29,281 bases of DNA from CAYGFH01 sp964430295 (GCA_964430295.1 CAYSEV010000012.1:1-29281), one strand, 5' to 3'. Positions 14,097 through 20,918 are shown, counted from the stretch's first letter. Made by a program: numbers and translations. Notes: generated from the sequence alone by a model not told the origin.

Positions 14097-15366
14097 GGAA
14101 ATGAGTTGCGCACGACATACAGGGGTCATATGCGCGAATTATTTTCTGTATCTCTTTTTCTAATTCTTCTTTTGAAAGGTCGGTATGTTTGGAAACCCAT
14201 TCACGAATGGCAACTTCTATGCCTATCTGATTTTGTCCTGTTGGAACAATAACTTTTGATTGTTTGACTTTTCCATCCGCAGTCATTTCGACTTTGTGAA
14301 ACAGGGTGCCTCGAGGTGCTTCAATAATGCCAATTCCGGTCGACTCTTTTGGGGTTACCGTAACAGGAGTTTCCTGTATAGCCTGATACTCGTTGATGAG
14401 ATCAATACTTGCATCGACACTGTGGAGCATTTCGATAGCTTGGGCCAGATTATTGTGATAGATATTTGATGAAGGGAAGAGAGATAGAGCTTTTGCCGCA
14501 TCTCGTTTGGTGTTTGGATGTAGGGCATCAATATTCAGATTTACACGAGCAAGCGCTCCGACAAAATGGACATGTCCGTCAAACAAATATCCGGTTGCCT
14601 GTGAGTAGGGGATGTCTTGTGGATTTAGATGTGACTCAAATGCGTCGGCCGGAATATGGACACCTTCACTGGAAACAACCTCTCCATCGAGAAATGAAAA
14701 ATCCCGATTTGTGAGTGCAAGGAACTTAAGCTCTTGATTTAATGCAAATGTGCACGTTTCAAAAACCTGTATAAGTCGTAATATACGAGGTCGAATTTCC
14801 TGTAATTTGGGGAGAACCGCCATAAGAGAATCTTTTGTTGGTACCTCTGTGAATCCACCAACAGCAAGAAGTGGTGCATGCACGGCTCTGCCTCCAGACA
14901 GAACACTTAATGTATTTCCAACTTCTTTTACTGCAAAACAATCATGTACAAGAGCATGTTCTAACTCATTGTTTTCATCAAACGCTAAAATGGATTCCCG
15001 TTTAAACAAATCCGGCAATACAAATACATATAAGTGAAGCCCGTGATCTCTAATCATTAGACCGTAGTTGAGTAGTTTTCTCAAAAGGATTGTCTGTGCA
15101 GACGCTGAGATTCCAAGGCCATGTTCAACTGATGAAATGCTTGCCAATAAATGGGCATTGCTGCAGGTACCGCAAATGCGGGCGAGCAAGTGGGGAAGGT
15201 TAGTGATAGTTTTTCCTCTGACAGCCTCCTGAAAGAATCGCTGCATTTCGACGATGCCAAAATGGCATTCTGTTAGCACCCCTTGGCGTATTTTTAAATC
15301 GACTGATGCAGTTCCTTCTATTTTTGTGATTTCTTCTATTGTAAGATCAAGATTTTGATTGTGCAT
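14074..15366 (-). CDS. [NiFe] hydrogenase large (catalytic) subunit, group 3-like
   Basis: Carries the Ni-Fe(CN)2CO centre that splits or makes H2. Both cysteine pairs are present: RICGTCSNAH with Cys65 and Cys68, and DPCMSCATH with Cys416, Cys419 and His422. Size (430 residues) and the N-terminal pattern LTIEEITKIEGTASVDLKI agree with cytosolic group-3 (sulfhydrogenase alpha / F420- or NAD-linked) enzymes rather than exported group-1 enzymes. After His422 only eight residues remain (FLKLKIEN), a short tail for the maturation protease to remove. Six of the eight are encoded by a 7-bp-period repeat. The gene overlaps the small-subunit gene by 20 bp. No beta (Fe-S) or gamma (flavin) subunit gene adjoins it. 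Confidence 0.92.
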   Translation of the reverse strand: MHNQNLDLTIEEITKIEGTASVDLKIRQGVLTECHFGIVEMQRFFQEAVRGKTITNLPHLLARICGTCSNAHLLASISSVEHGLGISASAQTILLRKLLNYGLMIRDHGLHLYVFVLPDLFKRESILAFDENNELEHALVHDCFAVKEVGNTLSVLSGGRAVHAPLLAVGGFTEVPTKDSLMAVLPKLQEIRPRILRLIQVFETCTFALNQELKFLALTNRDFSFLDGEVVSSEGVHIPADAFESHLNPQDIPYSQATGYLFDGHVHFVGALARVNLNIDALHPNTKRDAAKALSLFPSSNIYHNNLAQAIEMLHSVDASIDLINEYQAIQETPVTVTPKESTGIGIIEAPRGTLFHKVEMTADGKVKQSKVIVPTGQNQIGIEVAIREWVSKHTDLSKEELEKEIQKIIRAYDPCMSCATHFLKLKIEN

Positions 15367-15856
15367 ATGTGCCTTCTCGTGAAACTATACCAAATTCCAC
15401 CAGGTACCGATCTAATAAATCCAGAAATGGTTTTTCATTCATAGGACATCCATTCACTTCATCATCTACAGTGACTACCTGGCGCAGAAACTTTACCCGT
15501 TCTGCCTGTTTGAATCGCAGGAGGAGAGAAGCAATCTCTTCTTTTGTCGTGGCGTCAAATCTATTTCGTTGTCCACTGGGCAGCGCGCTGCACGCACAGG
15601 ATCCTATAGCTACCAACTTTGTAGCAAGACCACGAATTTTTTTGAGCTTTTCTTCGTGTTCTGCTGTCATAATCGCGCCCTCTACAAACGCTACATCCAT
15701 GGGTTCCCATTTGTTAGTATTTTGAAGCACTTTTGCATGGATAAAATCTATATGTTTTTTCCACAACTCCCATCGGGTATTCATGAGTTCTGTGAATACA
15801 ATTGTTGAGTCCTCACAACAGGTAAACGTAAACCATCCAACGCGTAGCTTTTTCAT
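15347..15856 (-). CDS. [NiFe] hydrogenase small subunit, short form
   Basis: Passes electrons between the Ni-Fe site and a partner through the proximal [4Fe-4S] cluster. It starts at the ATG at 15856 (169 residues); a longer frame to 15889 runs into the repeat array. It contains only the proximal-cluster domain, with VGWFTFTCCEDSTIVFTELMN (Cys13, Cys14), VAIGSCACSALPSGQRN (Cys87, Cys89) and VNGCPMNEK (Cys137). The usual CxxC first motif reads C-E-D-S, with Ser17 where the second ligand is expected, and an adjacent Cys13 that might substitute. Medial and distal clusters are absent. It is co-transcribed with, and overlaps, the large subunit. I recall similar TCCEDST small subunits in other candidate lineages but cannot check. 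Confidence 0.85.
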   Translation of the reverse strand: MKKLRVGWFTFTCCEDSTIVFTELMNTRWELWKKHIDFIHAKVLQNTNKWEPMDVAFVEGAIMTAEHEEKLKKIRGLATKLVAIGSCACSALPSGQRNRFDATTKEEIASLLLRFKQAERVKFLRQVVTVDDEVNGCPMNEKPFLDLLDRYLVEFGIVSREGTYAQSKS

Positions 15857-15930
15857 AATAATCCAATAAGCGAATAATCCAATAAGCAAATAGTAAATAA
15901 TTCATTTTAGAATTGGGTTATTGGATTATT
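15857..15930. repeat. 8-bp-period repeat array, inverted arms, between DsbA-like and hydrogenase genes
   Basis: Units AATAATCC (15857-15864 and 15873-15880) alternate with AATAAGCG and AATAAGCA. After a diverged middle, the opposite orientation appears as TTGGGTTA and TTGGATTA (15913-15928). The array touches the hydrogenase ATG at one end and contains the DsbA-like stop codon at the other. Confidence 0.75.
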
Positions 15931-16552
15931 TTGCACTTTTTACTGCTTCATCCACTGCTTTTGTCAGGTCATCGAAGCTTGATAATTCAAGTTTTTTACC
16001 ATTGAGGAAAAACGATGGGGTAGAGTTAACCCCAAACTTTGTACCATCGGCAATATCAATGCCAACTCTATTGGTAAGTTCTGTAGATTTCATATCTGCT
16101 TCAAATTTCGTCATATCAAGTGAAAGCTGTTTTGCTAAATCAGAAAAAATTGTATCGGAGAATTTCTCCTGGTTTGCGAATAACAGATCGTACATTTCCC
16201 AAAATTTCCCCTGCACACCTGCAGCTTCTGCTGCTTGTGCAGCTTTATGTGAAAACGGGTGCTGATCCAGTGGAAAATGACGATAGGCGAATATCATTTT
16301 ATCTTTATACTTTGTAAAAATCGCATCTATAGTAGGTTTTGCCGCTAGGCACGCCGGACATTGAAAATCCGAAAATTCGACTAACACAATCTTTGCATCA
16401 GGATTGCCTTTAGCATAGGTATTTTTGGGCATGATTTCTTCAGTAGTAAATGTCGGCGCTGGTTTTGTAAGTACAACGGAAGCAATGCCAATAATAATGG
16501 AAGTGACTGCGATAATACCTAAAAAGATTTTTGATTCATTTGTCAGCTTCAT
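15926..16552 (-). CDS. Membrane-anchored DsbA-like thiol oxidoreductase
   Basis: A 208-residue thioredoxin-fold protein of the Thioredoxin_4/DsbA group with an N-terminal membrane anchor at about residues 8-28, so the catalytic domain should face outward. The active site is Cys65-Pro-Ala-Cys68 in EFSDFQCPACLAAKP. The cis-proline loop is VNSTPSFFLNGKKL, and HFPLDQHPFSHKAAQAAEAA is the helical insert typical of the family. It lies just downstream of VKOR on the same strand, giving the usual VKOR-DsbA relay for disulfide formation in exported proteins. The Cys-rich protein two genes upstream is an obvious candidate substrate. Confidence 0.9.
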   Translation of the reverse strand: MKLTNESKIFLGIIAVTSIIIGIASVVLTKPAPTFTTEEIMPKNTYAKGNPDAKIVLVEFSDFQCPACLAAKPTIDAIFTKYKDKMIFAYRHFPLDQHPFSHKAAQAAEAAGVQGKFWEMYDLLFANQEKFSDTIFSDLAKQLSLDMTKFEADMKSTELTNRVGIDIADGTKFGVNSTPSFFLNGKKLELSSFDDLTKAVDEAVKSAK

Positions 16553-16589
16553 AAAAGATATAGGTAATGAAAATTTTATACTCCTGTCA

Positions 16590-17045
16590 CTATACGGTAT
16601 CTCGCTTTTCCTGTAAATAACTTTTTATCGATAACGCAAAAATTATACACATATTTACCGCTGAAATTGCGCACCATGTGCATATGCCTCTGATAACGAA
16701 AACCTCTGTGTAGGTAAACCATGCAACGAATACCACGCCAAACGTTGCCATACCGAGCATGATTCTACTGATATAATCAGCCATTCTTCCTGTGGGATTT
16801 GTTGTCTTTAAAAATGCGCATACCGCAAGAATTGCATATCCGATGAGTCCGACAGCTGGTACCGGGAAAAATCCGAATAGGTAGCTGGCAGGAGATTTTC
16901 TTACTGCTTCACATCCCCCTGAGTTTACACAGTAGATACCTGTTTTTCTTATAAAACTTTGCGTGACATATATAGCAATAGCTATACCAATGAGAGAAAG
17001 AATAAAAATAATACGGTTTCTACTTGATGAGCTCGATAATTTCAT
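16590..17045 (-). CDS. Vitamin K epoxide reductase (VKOR) family protein
   Basis: A 151-residue, four-helix membrane protein that reoxidises DsbA-like partners by passing electrons to quinone. It shows the loop cysteine pair Cys39 and Cys45 (YCVNSGGCEAV), the SPASYLFGFFPVPAVGLIGYAIL region of the first membrane pair, and the active-site CxxC Cys122-Thr-Trp-Cys125 (RGICTWCAISA) in the last helix pair. It is a stand-alone domain with no fused thioredoxin; the separate DsbA-like gene follows 37 bp downstream. No SD is evident before the ATG at 17045. Confidence 0.92.
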   Translation of the reverse strand: MKLSSSSSRNRIIFILSLIGIAIAIYVTQSFIRKTGIYCVNSGGCEAVRKSPASYLFGFFPVPAVGLIGYAILAVCAFLKTTNPTGRMADYISRIMLGMATFGVVFVAWFTYTEVFVIRGICTWCAISAVNMCIIFALSIKSYLQEKRDTV

Positions 17046-17111
17046 ATGCCAGTAGTGTACGATATTTGATTACGCAAAAACAGTAAGCTGTTATACAATA
17101 GGGGATTTATT

Positions 17112-18128
17112 TTATTGGCAGGGTTGCGCGCCAGAGGACACAGCGCTGCAGTACGCCGCTGTGGTAGGTATATCACAACTTGGGTACATACCTCCTACGG
17201 CGTTGCAGGATGTTCCACGAGTTGTTGCACTGTTTGTACATCTACAGCCTATTTGTCCACATGCGGTTGCACTTGCGGTATATCCGGTAACAGTGTTAGA
17301 CGCACAGGTGGTTCCTGAGCAATAATCGTTCGTCAGTTGTACGGATCCACAGGCATAGTTGTATGTTGTTCCTCCGCATGTCGATTCAGAAGAAGAACAA
17401 TTATAATCGAAGCTTCCATCCCCACGGTCAACTGCCATACAGGTTGCGGATCCAGGGTATACTGTCGCATTTGCATCATAGCAATCGGTGTATGGTAATG
17501 AACTGGCTTGGCATGTGCCTGTGTGTCCGAATGCAAGGCTAAAATAACTGTCTCCATCCGCATTTGTTCCACAAATACCACTCACGCACTGTGCGTCAGC
17601 AGTGCATGCGACACCATTTGCCTTTAGACATGTGTTGGTTTGTGAGTATGCGCCGCTATTGCAATCTGTTGTAGACGATGATTGCATTAAAGATAATCTT
17701 CTCATCCCACTAGCCGTCGACGTTGTAGGGGTAAATGAATCCGGCCACCCGTCCGCGTCTGCATCATTAACATATAAAGGTGTATTTGCTCTTGTATACG
17801 CTCCACTGTCAATGGCAATCGTTCCTCCGTTAAACACAATTGACCCTGCTGCAAGAGTTCCACCTGCATTTACGGTAACGGAAGCTCCAGGATTAAGTGT
17901 AAGAACGGCTGAATTTGCACCTGATAGTTCAAGGTTATTTGCCTGATCGGCACCGGTTACTGCAGACACGCTAAGAGTGCAATTAGACAGTGTTATATTT
18001 CCTATAGAAGGCAACCCTGCACAGGATACTGCAAACGTCCTTTTCGGTGCACCCAAAATAAGTACAAACAAAACGATCGCTGCAATCACACGAATATATC
18101 CTGATACCACCGTCATTTTTATGTTCAT
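17112..18128 (-). CDS. Secreted Cys-rich protein with MopE-like putative metal-binding motif
   Basis: 338 residues from the ATG at 18128, 4 bp after the preceding gene. A longer frame to 18179 would overlap that gene. There is a signal sequence (hydrophobic core ~12-26, cleavage probably just before Cys36). A Gly/Ala/Thr-rich beta-type region (37-115) follows, then DADADGWPD (122-130), a Ca-binding-like acidic loop. The rest is Cys-rich: 22 Cys in all. It includes CTADAQCVSGICGTN (EGF-like spacing) and TDCYDANATVYPGS (214-227), which matches the short DC-D-x-ATVYPG motif of the MopE copper-binding repeat family. It is probably extracellular and disulfide-bonded, consistent with VKOR and DsbA downstream on the same strand. 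Exact role unknown. Confidence 0.75.
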   Translation of the reverse strand: MNIKMTVVSGYIRVIAAIVLFVLILGAPKRTFAVSCAGLPSIGNITLSNCTLSVSAVTGADQANNLELSGANSAVLTLNPGASVTVNAGGTLAAGSIVFNGGTIAIDSGAYTRANTPLYVNDADADGWPDSFTPTTSTASGMRRLSLMQSSSTTDCNSGAYSQTNTCLKANGVACTADAQCVSGICGTNADGDSYFSLAFGHTGTCQASSLPYTDCYDANATVYPGSATCMAVDRGDGSFDYNCSSSESTCGGTTYNYACGSVQLTNDYCSGTTCASNTVTGYTASATACGQIGCRCTNSATTRGTSCNAVGGMYPSCDIPTTAAYCSAVSSGAQPCQ

Positions 18129-18132
18129 ACTC

Positions 18133-18723
18133 TTAATATGCACGAGGAGCAACTCTGACAGTTGTTTTTCCCAATCCATTTATTGCAGCCAAGGACACAA
18201 TGTAATTGTACGAGACGCTGTCGGTAAGCGTAATTTCTGTTGACCAGATTTGTGAATTCTTTTCCATGCCAGTTTTTGTAAAATTAAGTTCGAACTGATT
18301 TGAATCGGTTGCAAGTGATCCTGTTACTCTTCCTTCTTCTGCAGGATTCATAATAACCGCGGAAATCTTCAATACTTCGCCTTTTTTAGCATCCAGCGGA
18401 TCAAAGATAACTCTTTGTATGGTAGGACCATTGCTTTTCGGATGCGACACTGTATAGTCTCCTTTGCCGGCATGGAGTGGAACCGGTGTCGGGGACGGTC
18501 CATTATTCACTGCTTTTTGTGCAACACTTGTTTCTGCTGTTTCAGATTGCTTTTGCGGGTTTTTCTCCGACATAAGTGAATAGTATTTATATCCCAATGC
18601 ACCGACAGCAACGGAGAACACACAGATCATTACAACAAAAAGCGGTGATGAGGTAGGTTGAGGTGCTATAGGAGAAGCCGTCTTTTGCTGCTGGGACATA
18701 TCTGTGTCGGATTTTATTGTCAT
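18133..18723 (-). CDS. Membrane-anchored extracytoplasmic protein, unknown function
   Basis: A 196-residue protein with a polar Gln/Pro/Ser-rich N-terminus, one transmembrane helix at about 28-45, a Pro/Thr/Gln-rich linker, and a C-terminal beta-rich domain (~95-196; IQRVIFDPLDAKKGEVLKISAVIMNP..., then YNYIVSLAAINGLGKTTVRV) that reads like an Ig/fibronectin-type fold. I recognise no named family. The Cys-rich MopE-like gene starts 4 bp after its stop, so the two are probably one transcript and may act together outside the cell. A TAGTAT box 8 bp before the ATG suggests another leaderless start. An ATG at 18699 is an alternative start. Confidence 0.6.
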   Translation of the reverse strand: MTIKSDTDMSQQQKTASPIAPQPTSSPLFVVMICVFSVAVGALGYKYYSLMSEKNPQKQSETAETSVAQKAVNNGPSPTPVPLHAGKGDYTVSHPKSNGPTIQRVIFDPLDAKKGEVLKISAVIMNPAEEGRVTGSLATDSNQFELNFTKTGMEKNSQIWSTEITLTDSVSYNYIVSLAAINGLGKTTVRVAPRAY

Positions 18724-18842
18724 ATATGTTGATACTAAATTAATATATACTTATAACTATATATACTCTCATCACAGTAATGCAAGTATCAGTTTCCATA
18801 GATGTAGCATAGGCGGTCTTACTTTTATAAATCCAGATAATT

Positions 18843-18858
18843 TGTAATTTATATTACA
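18843..18858. promoter_or_regulatory. Crp/Fnr-type operator upstream of the Crp/Fnr gene
   Basis: TGTAA-N6-TTACA, a perfect two-fold-symmetric site of the CRP/FNR class (compare TGTGA-N6-TCACA). Its centre is about 40 bp upstream of the predicted transcription start, the usual position for class-II activation. An identical site stands before the cupredoxin gene at 19911. Confidence 0.65.
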
Positions 18859-18878
18859 TATAAATGGTAAAAAACGTG

Positions 18879-18884
18879 TATACT
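18879..18884 (+). promoter_or_regulatory. -10 box of the Crp/Fnr-family gene (leaderless)
   Basis: TATACT at 18879-18884, 10 bp before the ATG at 18895. The -35 region is poor (TTACAT at 18854, 19-bp spacing) and overlaps the symmetric operator, consistent with an activator-dependent promoter. Confidence 0.5.
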
Positions 18885-18894
18885 ACCGACGTAT

Positions 18895-19533
18895 ATGAAC
18901 ACACATACGCATATAGATGAATATTTTGCTAGATTTACAAAACTCCAATATAAAAAAGGAGAAATTGTTTTGCGTGCAGGGGATCCTCCTTCCGGTGCCT
19001 TGTATCTTAAATCCGGCCTTGTACGGATGAGTTTTGCCACAGATACGGGGGATATGCTCGTACTTCATGTATTTAAATCCGGCTCAATTTTTCCGATGCC
19101 ATGGATCATAAATGATGAATCCAATCGGTATTACTTTGAAGCACTGACTCCGGTCGAAATTTGGAGAGCTCCTCGCGAAGAAGTAATTCGTTTATTTTCA
19201 GAACAGCCGGCAATCGAACACGAAATGCTCTCACGGATGCTTCGTGGTCTTAGTGGTCTGATGAAACGTATGGAGTTTTTGGTATTTGATAGTGCCTATA
19301 AAAAAACAATCTTACTCCTATTGTATTATGTGAAAAATTTCAGTGACGATGCTGTAAAAGGTAAGCTCCGAATTCCTCTTACACACAGAGAGATAGCAGC
19401 TTGGATAGGTACAACCAGAGAGACCGCAAGTCTACAGATAGAAACATTAAAGAAAAAGCATTTGATAGAATATCATAAGCGGTATATGGTAATTCCCGAT
19501 ATTATCAGTTTGGAACATGAAATAGCTGATTGA
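18895..19533 (+). CDS. Crp/Fnr-family transcriptional regulator
   Basis: 212 residues: an N-terminal cyclic-nucleotide-binding-type beta-roll (about 15-115; LQYKKGEIVLRAGDPPSGALYLKSGLVRM), a long dimer helix, and a C-terminal HTH_Crp domain (~165-205; LTHREIAAWIGTTRETASLQIETLKKKHLI) with the recognition-helix signature TTRETAS. There is no cysteine anywhere in the protein, so it is not an Fe-S FNR sensor. The cAMP-contacting residues of CRP are not evident either, so the signal is unknown. The gene lies next to the redox/copper cluster and has a TGTAA-N6-TTACA site in its own promoter, shared with the cupredoxin gene. Confidence 0.9.
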   Translation: MNTHTHIDEYFARFTKLQYKKGEIVLRAGDPPSGALYLKSGLVRMSFATDTGDMLVLHVFKSGSIFPMPWIINDESNRYYFEALTPVEIWRAPREEVIRLFSEQPAIEHEMLSRMLRGLSGLMKRMEFLVFDSAYKKTILLLLYYVKNFSDDAVKGKLRIPLTHREIAAWIGTTRETASLQIETLKKKHLIEYHKRYMVIPDIISLEHEIAD

Positions 19534-19538
19534 TGCTA

Positions 19539-19886
19539 TCAGGCATGAGGGAACGAATATAACATATCCGTGAACCGTGTGATTTTCCCGTCTTTTACAG
19601 TGATGCCTTCCTCTTGAAGTAATGTAATTTTTTGGTCAATTGTATGACCGGCTATCTTTCCCATAAAACCGCCTATAGTTCCATCTGATCTCACAACGCG
19701 ATGGCAGGGGATTTGTACATCCGGATCATCACAGGTCATATAGGGATATGGGTTTTCTTTCATATATTTGCCTATGAGACGATATGCTTTCACTCCCATA
19801 GCTAATGAAAGCTCCTTGTATGTTGTAACCCTACCCTTTGGAACTCGGCGTAGAAGTGTATATACTTTTTTTTGTTGTGTAGTCAT
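19539..19886 (-). CDS. MGMT/Ogt-type alkyltransferase domain protein
   Basis: A 115-residue single-domain protein matching only the DNA-binding and active-site domain of O6-alkylguanine-DNA alkyltransferases. It has VPKGRVTTYKELS (HTH entry), then IPCHRVVRSDGTIGGF with the acceptor Cys61. It lacks the N-terminal domain of Ada-C/Ogt. Because the PCHRV cysteine is intact, it is not a classical alkyltransferase-like (ATL) protein, in which that cysteine is replaced, and it may still repair O6-alkylguanine. It is convergent with the Crp/Fnr gene (5-bp gap) and divergent from the cupredoxin gene. Confidence 0.88.
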   Translation of the reverse strand: MTTQQKKVYTLLRRVPKGRVTTYKELSLAMGVKAYRLIGKYMKENPYPYMTCDDPDVQIPCHRVVRSDGTIGGFMGKIAGHTIDQKITLLQEEGITVKDGKITRFTDMLYSFPHA

Positions 19887-19910
19887 ATAGGTATAGTACT
19901 ATATCTGAAT

Positions 19911-19926
19911 TGTAATGCACTTTACA
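19911..19926. promoter_or_regulatory. Crp/Fnr-type operator upstream of the cupredoxin gene
   Basis: A second perfect TGTAA-N6-TTACA site. Its right half overlaps TTTACA (19921-19926), which is 17 bp upstream of TAGGGT (19944-19949, fits TAnnnT). The centre is about 38 bp upstream of the likely start point, the same geometry as at 18843. Confidence 0.6.
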
Positions 19927-19973
19927 TTATATCTAATCCCTGGTAGGGTTTATATACCTAAGGAGGTATATGT

Positions 19974-20435
19974 ATGAATAAAAATGTTCTCATTGGTTTG
20001 CTCGTCCTAGTGCTCGTTGGCGCAGGGGGATACACATTCATGCAAAAGAAGAATTCTGGTGGAATGACAGGGAATATGATGGATACAAAACCCACCCAAG
20101 AGGCAGAATCTATGGAAAAAACATCAGCTGTGACTGGTGCAATGACAAATGATTCGAAGACAGTATCCTTTACTGTGGAGGGAGGAAAATTTTACTTTAA
20201 GCCAAATACGATTACTGTTAAGAAAGGCGCGACCGTAACAATTGTGTTTAACAATAAAGAGGGTCTTCATGATTGGGTCGTAGATGAATTTAATGCAAGA
20301 ACAAAACAGATAAAAGATGGAGAAACAGATAAAGTAACATTTGTTGCTGATAAGGTTGGTACCTTTGAGTATTACTGCAGTGTTATGCAACACAGGAGTA
20401 TGGGTATGGTAGGAAAACTCATCGTCGAAGAATAA
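19974..20435 (+). CDS. Membrane-anchored cupredoxin (type-1 copper protein)
   Basis: A 153-residue blue-copper-type protein. There is an N-terminal membrane anchor or uncleaved signal (~5-22), then a flexible Met/Thr/Glu-rich linker (30-58) and a cupredoxin domain (~62-153). The ligand set is complete: His99 in GLHDW, Cys135 in EYYCSVMQH, His140, and Met145 (or Met143) in RSMGM. The C-x4-H-x4-M spacing is like rusticyanin and auracyanin rather than plastocyanin. It would carry electrons or bind copper outside the membrane. A strong SD (AAGGAGG, 19960-19966) sets the start. It has the Crp/Fnr operator in front and an intrinsic terminator behind, so it is probably monocistronic. Confidence 0.9.
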   Translation: MNKNVLIGLLVLVLVGAGGYTFMQKKNSGGMTGNMMDTKPTQEAESMEKTSAVTGAMTNDSKTVSFTVEGGKFYFKPNTITVKKGATVTIVFNNKEGLHDWVVDEFNARTKQIKDGETDKVTFVADKVGTFEYYCSVMQHRSMGMVGKLIVEE

Positions 20436-20457
20436 TAAAACATGTATTTCGTACAAG

Positions 20458-20481
20458 ACGCTCTCTCCTGAGGGCGTTTTT
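20458..20481 (+). terminator. Intrinsic terminator after the cupredoxin gene
   Basis: ACGCTCTC (20458-20465), the loop TCCT, and GAGGGCGT (20470-20477) with one G-U pair, followed by a T-run. It lies 22 bp after the cupredoxin stop. Confidence 0.8.
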
Positions 20482-20492
20482 GTTGGAAATTT

Positions 20493-20540
20493 TTGTGAAA
20501 ACGCAGCCGTAAATGAACTGTTATTGTGGCATTTTCACAA
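20493..20540. repeat. 12-bp inverted repeat downstream of the 53-codon gene
   Basis: TTGTGAAAACGC (20493-20504) and GCATTTTCACAA (20529-20540) pair at 11 of 12 positions with a 24-base loop. It lies just beyond the stop of the minus-strand 53-codon gene and may protect or end its mRNA, though no long T-run follows. Confidence 0.5.
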
Positions 20541-20550
20541 TTACTTTTCT

Positions 20551-20712
20551 TTATACGAATGCATGCGTATTCGACTCATTGCCATATCCCATATCATCTG
20601 ACGGCCTCTCTGCATATGGTTGTTCTGTTTCTTCCGGATCAAGTGTTACTGTTATGAATTTTTTTTGATCCGCATCATAGTACATAATATGTGTCATATC
20701 TGTTTTATACAT
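20551..20712 (-). CDS. Small 53-residue protein behind a putative attenuator
   Basis: An ATG-to-TAA frame of 54 codons with a strong SD on the minus strand, AAAGGTGGTGAT, ending 5 bp before the ATG. That spacing and quality make it a real gene despite its size. The protein is acidic and soluble: a Met/Tyr/His-containing N-terminus (MYKTDMTHIMYYDADQ), one strand-like stretch (KKFITVTLDPEE), and an acidic tail ending THAFV. I recognise no family. Upstream lie a good promoter and a structured leader ending in an intrinsic terminator, so expression is probably controlled by transcription attenuation. Its position next to csoR might hint at metal stress; this is weak. Confidence 0.6.
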   Translation of the reverse strand: MYKTDMTHIMYYDADQKKFITVTLDPEETEQPYAERPSDDMGYGNESNTHAFV

Positions 20713-20742
20713 ACTGTATCACCACCTTTCCATGTATTAGCC

Positions 20743-20770
20743 AAAAAAAATCCCTCTATGTTATAGAGGG
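20743..20770 (-). terminator. Intrinsic terminator within the leader of the 53-codon gene
   Basis: On the minus strand CCCTCTAT, the loop AAC, and ATAGAGGG (8-bp stem), followed by ATTTTTTTT. It lies 31 bp upstream of the 53-codon gene's ATG and about 115 bp downstream of the predicted transcription start, so it acts as a leader terminator. Confidence 0.8.
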
Positions 20771-20883
20771 AGTTGTTGACTTTTTTGCGTATGTTTTTTC
20801 TACGCCGCCAAGCTCCCCCTCATTCGAAGGGAAATCTGTTTGACGGATGTAATGCAAAACAATGATACGCAATTCATAGATCT
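20743..20883 (-). promoter_or_regulatory. Candidate transcription attenuator / riboswitch leader
   Basis: About 140 nt from the predicted start (near 20883) to the T-run. On the RNA strand an outer stem TTGCGTAT / ATACGCAA (plus 20865-20872 with 20785-20792) encloses CCGTC/GGCGG and a CCCT/AGGG hairpin (plus 20828-20831 with 20817-20820). The segment AGGGGGAG (plus 20813-20820) can instead pair over 8 bp, with one G-U, with CTCCCTCT of the terminator (plus 20765-20772). That gives mutually exclusive antiterminator and terminator folds. It matches no riboswitch class I know. Inside it is a possible 25-codon leader peptide (20800-20877), so ribosome-mediated attenuation is the main alternative. 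Confidence 0.5.
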
Positions 20884-20889
20884 ATATAG

Positions 20890-20918
20890 AGTATAGTCCT
20901 GCCTGATAGAGCAGTCAA
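20890..20918 (-). promoter_or_regulatory. Promoter of the attenuator and 53-codon gene
   Basis: Minus strand TTGACT (plus 20913-20918), exactly 17 bp, then TATACT (plus 20890-20895). The -35 box is 25 bp from the divergent csoR -35 box. Confidence 0.75.
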
